Source: Clostridium sp. UBA2485 (GTDB lineage: Bacteria > Bacillota > Clostridia > Clostridiales > Clostridiaceae). Taken from it: DNA of 9,563 nt. The notes beneath the pieces are model-generated. The model was not told the origin of the DNA, made no database searches, and was given only the letters and a program-made list of their open reading frames with translations. The stretch covers positions 1-9,563 of the forward strand of contig NZ_DDOV01000044.1 in assembly GCF_002341865.1 (NCBI RefSeq), given 5' to 3'. The position numbers and the translations under genes were made by a program. This document shows positions 6,774-9,563 of this stretch, piece by piece. Numbering within the stretch: the first letter of the stretch is position 1; each line of letters begins with the position of its first letter.

Positions 6774-8000
6774 CTATTTAACTTCTAATTTATAGAATTT
6801 TTTCTTCCCTCTTTTTATTAATGCATATCCATCTTTTATAAAATCTATAGAGAATTTAGCATTAACATCCTCTATCTTGGTTTCATTTATAGTTAATCCG
6901 CCTTGTTGTATAAGTCTTCTTCCTTCTGCTTTAGATGGTACTATCTCTGTTTGAACCAATATATCTAATATATTACCTTCTAACATATCATTGCCTATAG
7001 TGACTGTAGGCACATTAGACATATCAACTCCACCACCAAATAAGCTTTCTGCAGCAGTCTTAGCTTTTTCTGCTTCTTCTTCTCCGTGAACAAGCTTTGT
7101 AACTTCATAAGCAAGTACTGTTTTAGCTTCATTTATTTCAGATCCTTCTAATGCAGAAAGTCTCTTAACTTCATCCATAGGTACAAAAGTTAATAATGAT
7201 AAACATTTTTCAACGTCAGCATCATCAATATTTCTCCAGTATTGATAAAAATCAAAAGGAGAAGTTTTTTCTGGATCTAACCACACAGCACCATTTGCAG
7301 TTTTACCCATTTTATTTCCTTCACTATTAGTTAACAGTGAACAGGTCATACCATATGCTGCTTTACCTTCTTTTCTCCTTATAAGCTCCATACCTGCTAA
7401 AATATTGGACCATTGGTCATCTCCACCTAATTGCATAGTACAATTGTATTTTTGATTTAATACTAAGAAATCATATCCTTGCATTAACATATAGTTAAAT
7501 TCGAGGAAAGATAATCCTTTCTCCATCCTTTGCTTAAAGCATTCTGCTGTAAGCATTCTATTAACAGAAAAATGAACTCCTACTTCCCTTAAAAATTCAA
7601 CATAGTTAAGATCTAATAGCCAATTAGCATTATTTTCAAGTATAGCTTTATCATCATTAAAATCTATTAATCTTGATAATTGTTTTTTAATACCTCTAAT
7701 ATTCTCCTCTATATCTTCTCTTGTAAGCATTTTTCTCATGTCAGTTCTTCCTGATGGATCTCCTACCATTGCAGTACCACCACCAACTAATGCTATTGGT
7801 CTATGACCTGCTTGTTGCATATGGGACATAAACATCATAGCTATAAAATGCCCAACATGAAGACTATTTGCTGTTGGGTCAAATCCTATATAAAAAGTAA
7901 CTTTCTCTTTTCCTAATATTTCTTTCATTTCTTCTTCGTGTGTTAACTGTTTTAAAAATCCACGTTCTTTTAAAACGTCATATACATTTGTATTACTCAT
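6774..8000 (-). CDS. tyrS: Tyrosyl-tRNA synthetase
   Basis: The 408-residue product is a class I aminoacyl-tRNA synthetase that charges tRNA-Tyr in the cytosol. The catalytic domain shows YIGFDPTANSLHVGH at about 37-51 (HVGH is the HIGH signature), GDPSGR, and KMGKT in place of KMSKS. The C-terminal region ends in an S4 RNA-binding domain (from about residue 345, with the EGRRLIQQGG motif). The length is normal and nothing is missing. The start codon is supported by AAAAGGAGG (8008-8016) at a 7-nt spacing. A tyrosine T-box leader and a promoter precede it, and a strong terminator follows. It is a single-gene transcription unit. Confidence 0.98.
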   Translation of the reverse strand: MSNTNVYDVLKERGFLKQLTHEEEMKEILGKEKVTFYIGFDPTANSLHVGHFIAMMFMSHMQQAGHRPIALVGGGTAMVGDPSGRTDMRKMLTREDIEENIRGIKKQLSRLIDFNDDKAILENNANWLLDLNYVEFLREVGVHFSVNRMLTAECFKQRMEKGLSFLEFNYMLMQGYDFLVLNQKYNCTMQLGGDDQWSNILAGMELIRRKEGKAAYGMTCSLLTNSEGNKMGKTANGAVWLDPEKTSPFDFYQYWRNIDDADVEKCLSLLTFVPMDEVKRLSALEGSEINEAKTVLAYEVTKLVHGEEEAEKAKTAAESLFGGGVDMSNVPTVTIGNDMLEGNILDILVQTEIVPSKAEGRRLIQQGGLTINETKIEDVNAKFSIDFIKDGYALIKRGKKKFYKLEVK

Positions 8001-8138
8001 TTTAATTCCTCCTTTTGTAGTACGATATTAATTTTAATAATAAGAATTAGCTATATCTCTTTTTGAATTCAAAATTTAAAATTATCATTGAAATTTCTTT
8101 AAAAATATTTTTTAAAGCTTTTATAGTTTTTTAAATAA

Positions 8139-8167
8139 TAAAAGCCCCTAGTTAAAAAACTAGGGAC
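8139..8167 (-). terminator. T-box regulated terminator of tyrS
   Basis: GTCCCTAGTT (8158-8167) pairs with AACTAGGGGC (8144-8153) around a TTTT loop, followed by CTTTTA. The CCC of the first arm would instead pair with GGG of the T-box sequence when uncharged tRNA-Tyr is bound, which breaks the terminator. Confidence 0.9.
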
Positions 8168-8389
8168 GAAATTTTCCGTGGTACCACCCAAATTGATTTT
8201 GTAAAAAATCCACTCATATCTCGTAACGTAAGAAATGCCGTATCAGCCTACTATTAAAATCTAAGTTCAGCCTAAAGCTCAAGAATGTATTTCATTATGT
8301 TCCTCAACTGATTTTCACCAACCATCAGCTCTCTTTATGATTTCCATAACTACTTATTTCTATCATCGCCTTTAAATATAAAATTTATT
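8139..8389 (-). promoter_or_regulatory. T-box riboswitch, tyrosine-specific (UAC specifier)
   Basis: The leader of about 250 nt has a stem I region with an AGAGAGCTGATGG segment. On the 3' side of stem I the specifier codon UAC (8287-8289) sits in ATGAAATACATTC. The T-box TGGGTGGTACCACGG lies at 8176-8190, followed by the competing terminator. The UGGU bulge is complementary to the tRNA end ACCA, fitting the A73 discriminator of bacterial tRNA-Tyr. Uncharged tRNA-Tyr should therefore raise tyrS expression. The terminator ends about 139 nt before the tyrS start codon, and I see nothing further in that AT-rich stretch apart from the SD. Confidence 0.96.
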
Positions 8390-8395
8390 ATTACT

Positions 8396-8424
8396 ATAAT
8401 ACTATTATTCTTTAGTAAATACAA
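8396..8424 (-). promoter_or_regulatory. Promoter of the T-box/tyrS unit
   Basis: TTGTAT (8419-8424) is followed after 17 bp by TATTAT (8396-8401). Transcription would start near 8389, just ahead of the T-box structure. No terminator is visible after the P-loop gene upstream, so some read-through into the leader is possible. Confidence 0.65.
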
Positions 8425-8450
8425 GTATAAATTATATAAAATAACTGGGT

Positions 8451-8861
8451 TTAACTAATATATCTCTTTATCTCATCTGGTAACTGTCTAGGATCTCCAC
8501 TAATATTTATGAAAAACTCAACGTTAAACTCTTGAGTCAAATATTCAATTTTATAAAATAATTTTTTCATTTCTTCCAAGGATGAAATTACTCCATTCAT
8601 AACTCCGTCTATCATAATAGCTTCAATGTCATAGTCTTGTGCTATCATTCCACATAAAAAACCATAGAAATCTTTTGCATTATCTACTTTAAAGTCCTCT
8701 GCGCATATAAACCTTATCTTCCTATCTAGTTCAAAAACCATTCTTCTGTCATCATCAACATAAACTAAGTTACCCTTTGCCTTCGAAACCTTGTCATTTG
8801 CTAAGCTAACAAGAGCCTTTGTTTTTCCTGAGCCTTTTTTGTTACAGAATACATGAATCAT
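8451..8861 (-). CDS. Small P-loop NTPase-like protein of unknown function
   Basis: The 136-residue product starts with a strand (IHVFC) running into NKKGSGKT at 7-14. This is a Walker A loop whose first Gly is replaced by Asn7, with Lys13 and Thr14 intact. A hydrophobic strand ending in Asp85 (AIMIDG) is a plausible Walker B, and NISGDP at 119-124 follows a third strand, as in RecA/SIMIBI-type folds. It is too short for a full AAA+ or PilT ATPase, although I recall similar clostridial proteins being labelled PilT-like. There is no signal peptide or membrane segment. The ATG follows a G-rich site, GGGGG (8870-8874), at 8 nt, and a good promoter lies upstream. No neighbouring gene suggests a role. 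Function is unknown. Confidence 0.85.
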   Translation of the reverse strand: MIHVFCNKKGSGKTKALVSLANDKVSKAKGNLVYVDDDRRMVFELDRKIRFICAEDFKVDNAKDFYGFLCGMIAQDYDIEAIMIDGVMNGVISSLEEMKKLFYKIEYLTQEFNVEFFINISGDPRQLPDEIKRYIS

Positions 8862-8929
8862 TTTTAACGCCCCCAGACTTATTTTATTATTTAATTATTA
8901 CTATGAGTTACTATGTTTGAGTTATATTC

Positions 8930-8958
8930 ATTATATATTATTCAGAATATTTTTACAA
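8930..8958 (-). promoter_or_regulatory. Promoter of the P-loop gene
   Basis: TTGTAA (8953-8958) is followed after 17 bp by a perfect TATAAT (8930-8935). Transcription would start near 8923, giving a leader of about 60 nt. Confidence 0.72.
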
Positions 8959-9296
8959 TAAACTATCAGGAAAATTTTCAATTAATGTAAATCCATTTAT
9001 AAATTTCTCACTTTTACAATAACTAAATCTTATATAACTATTCATTCTAACCTATATTTTATAAAATAATCTCTGGTCTTGAAATATTTTTTATATTAGT
9101 TTTGTAATTATTTTTGAATTTTTTGAATTTTAAATTATATACTATTTTCTCCCAATAAATTATTTTTTCCATATGCCCTGTAATCCTCTTCATAACTGGC
9201 TTTTATATTATTCTATGCAGATAATAATTTTAATTTACTCATATACATAAATTGTTACTTTCATAAAAAAATTTCCACTTATTTTGAAAAATTCTA
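8959..9296. other. AT-rich divergent intergenic stretch without recognisable features
   Basis: No convincing gene, RNA or terminator is seen. TTTTACAATA occurs twice, at 8951 and 9012, followed by AAACTA and ACTA respectively; the first copy is the -35 region of the P-loop promoter. TTTTTTGAATT occurs twice in tandem near 9110-9129. Both are probably products of the base composition. Confidence 0.5.
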
Positions 9297-9324
9297 TTGT
9301 ATTATATAATAATTATGCTATAAT
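9297..9324 (+). promoter_or_regulatory. Promoter of the zinc-ribbon gene
   Basis: TTGTAT (9297-9302) is followed after 16 bp by TATAAT (9319-9324), which is preceded by TG at 9316-9317 as an extended -10 box. Transcription would start near 9331, which leaves a leader of about 135 nt before the start codon. Confidence 0.8.
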
Positions 9325-9330
9325 AATATT

Positions 9331-9465
9331 AGGGTTTTATTCAACTCTAATAGATTGAACAAGGTTAATTAGAACAAGGCAATTATCCCCTCCTTTAATC
9401 GAGGAAAAGAAAGTGATAGTATCCATTGTTTAATTAGTCCTTAGATTAAAAGGAGGTCATTAATA
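9331..9465 (+). promoter_or_regulatory. Structured 5' leader with sequestered Shine-Dalgarno
   Basis: Three elements can be read. A short hairpin at 9340-9359 pairs TTCAA and TCT with AGA and TTGAA, with one bulged C. Two direct repeats follow, GAACAAGG plus AATTA (9357-9371 and 9372-9385). Then a large hairpin pairs 9389-9405 with 9438-9456: 17 pairs including one G-U, with bulged A residues at 9443 and 9448 and a 32-nt loop. The 3' arm contains AAAAGGAGG, the ribosome binding site 8-9 nt from the ATG, so translation should be low in this fold. Both repeats can pair with TAATTAGTCCTT (9431-9442), which would open the upper part of the hairpin. I do not recognise it as a known riboswitch class. 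Confidence 0.5.
9357..9385 (+). repeat. Tandem direct repeat in the zinc-ribbon leader
   Basis: GAACAAGG occurs at 9357-9364 and 9372-9379. Each copy is followed within one or two bases by AATTA, giving two near-identical units with a 15-nt period. Confidence 0.55.
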
Positions 9466-9563
9466 ATGGCAGATAGAAATATTACTTGTAAAGATTGTGG
9501 AAAAGAATTTGTATTCACTGAGGGAGAGCAAGCTTTCTACAAAGAAAAAGGATTCGAAAATGA
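9466..9563 (+). CDS. Zinc-ribbon domain protein (5' part, cut by window edge)
   Basis: Thirty-two codons are visible from ATG 9466. Cys8 and Cys11 in CKDCGKEF form the first zinc knuckle. The following segment, with GEQAFY and KGFEN, is typical of a small zinc-ribbon family whose second CxxC pair lies further on, beyond the edge. Such proteins are short and probably cytosolic; their role is not established. The start has an ideal SD (AAAAGGAGGT, 9448-9457) at 8 nt. That site is buried in a leader hairpin, so expression is likely set at translation. Confidence 0.85.
   Translation, partial: MADRNITCKDCGKEFVFTEGEQAFYKEKGFEN

Noticed and set aside
8402..8450. Terminator after the P-loop gene
   Set aside because: Only a weak partial inverted repeat (around TAACTGGGTTTAACTA) without a clean stem or U-tract.
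9001..9290. Small genes or an RNA in the divergent gap
   Set aside because: I found no start codon with an SD, no stable stem and no terminator; the repeats there look compositional.
9389..9456. Leader hairpin as a transcription terminator
   Set aside because: No U-tract follows; the 3' arm is the ribosome binding site, so translational control fits better.

Overview
The window is AT-rich (by eye about 70% A+T or more), has strong AAGGAGG-type ribosome binding sites, uses A/T-ending codons, and has a tyrosine T-box in front of tyrS. Together these point to a low-GC Firmicute, most likely a Clostridium sensu stricto relative. All complete genes read on the minus strand. The only plus-strand gene is a zinc-ribbon gene cut by the right edge.

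Layout from left to right: a heptad repeat at the edge (8-44); a long FliK-like or low-complexity protein (54-1694); a YlxP/DUF503 protein (1776-2057); a small FMN-binding lipoprotein with its own terminator (2195-2593); a fumarate-reductase-type flavoprotein that is itself a lipoprotein (2888-4303); a CitB/DcuR-type response regulator (4381-5097) and its DcuS/CitA-type sensor kinase (5113-6669); tyrS with terminator, T-box leader and promoter (6737-8424); an orphan P-loop protein (8451-8861); a 604-bp divergent gap; and the start of a zinc-ribbon protein (9466 onward) with a structured leader.

The centre of interest is 2246-6669. A membrane sensor with an extracytoplasmic PAS domain and its regulator precede a surface-anchored flavoprotein that keeps every catalytic residue of soluble fumarate reductase (Fcc3 type) but has no haem domain. 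A lipoprotein carrying an ISGAT flavinylation motif follows and is a natural electron carrier. This looks like an extracytosolic flavin-based respiration module. The flavoprotein promoter carries an 18-bp near-perfect Rex (NADH/NAD+) operator between its -35 and -10 boxes, so redox control and ligand control appear to meet there. The sensor lacks both arginines that bind the carboxylates in E. coli DcuS, so its ligand may not be a classical C4-dicarboxylate.

At the right end, the zinc-ribbon gene has a 5' leader of about 135 nt. Its Shine-Dalgarno is locked in a 17-bp hairpin, and tandem repeats upstream can form competing pairings. This is a candidate undescribed translational switch. I could not run any search; family calls rest on motifs recognised by eye.
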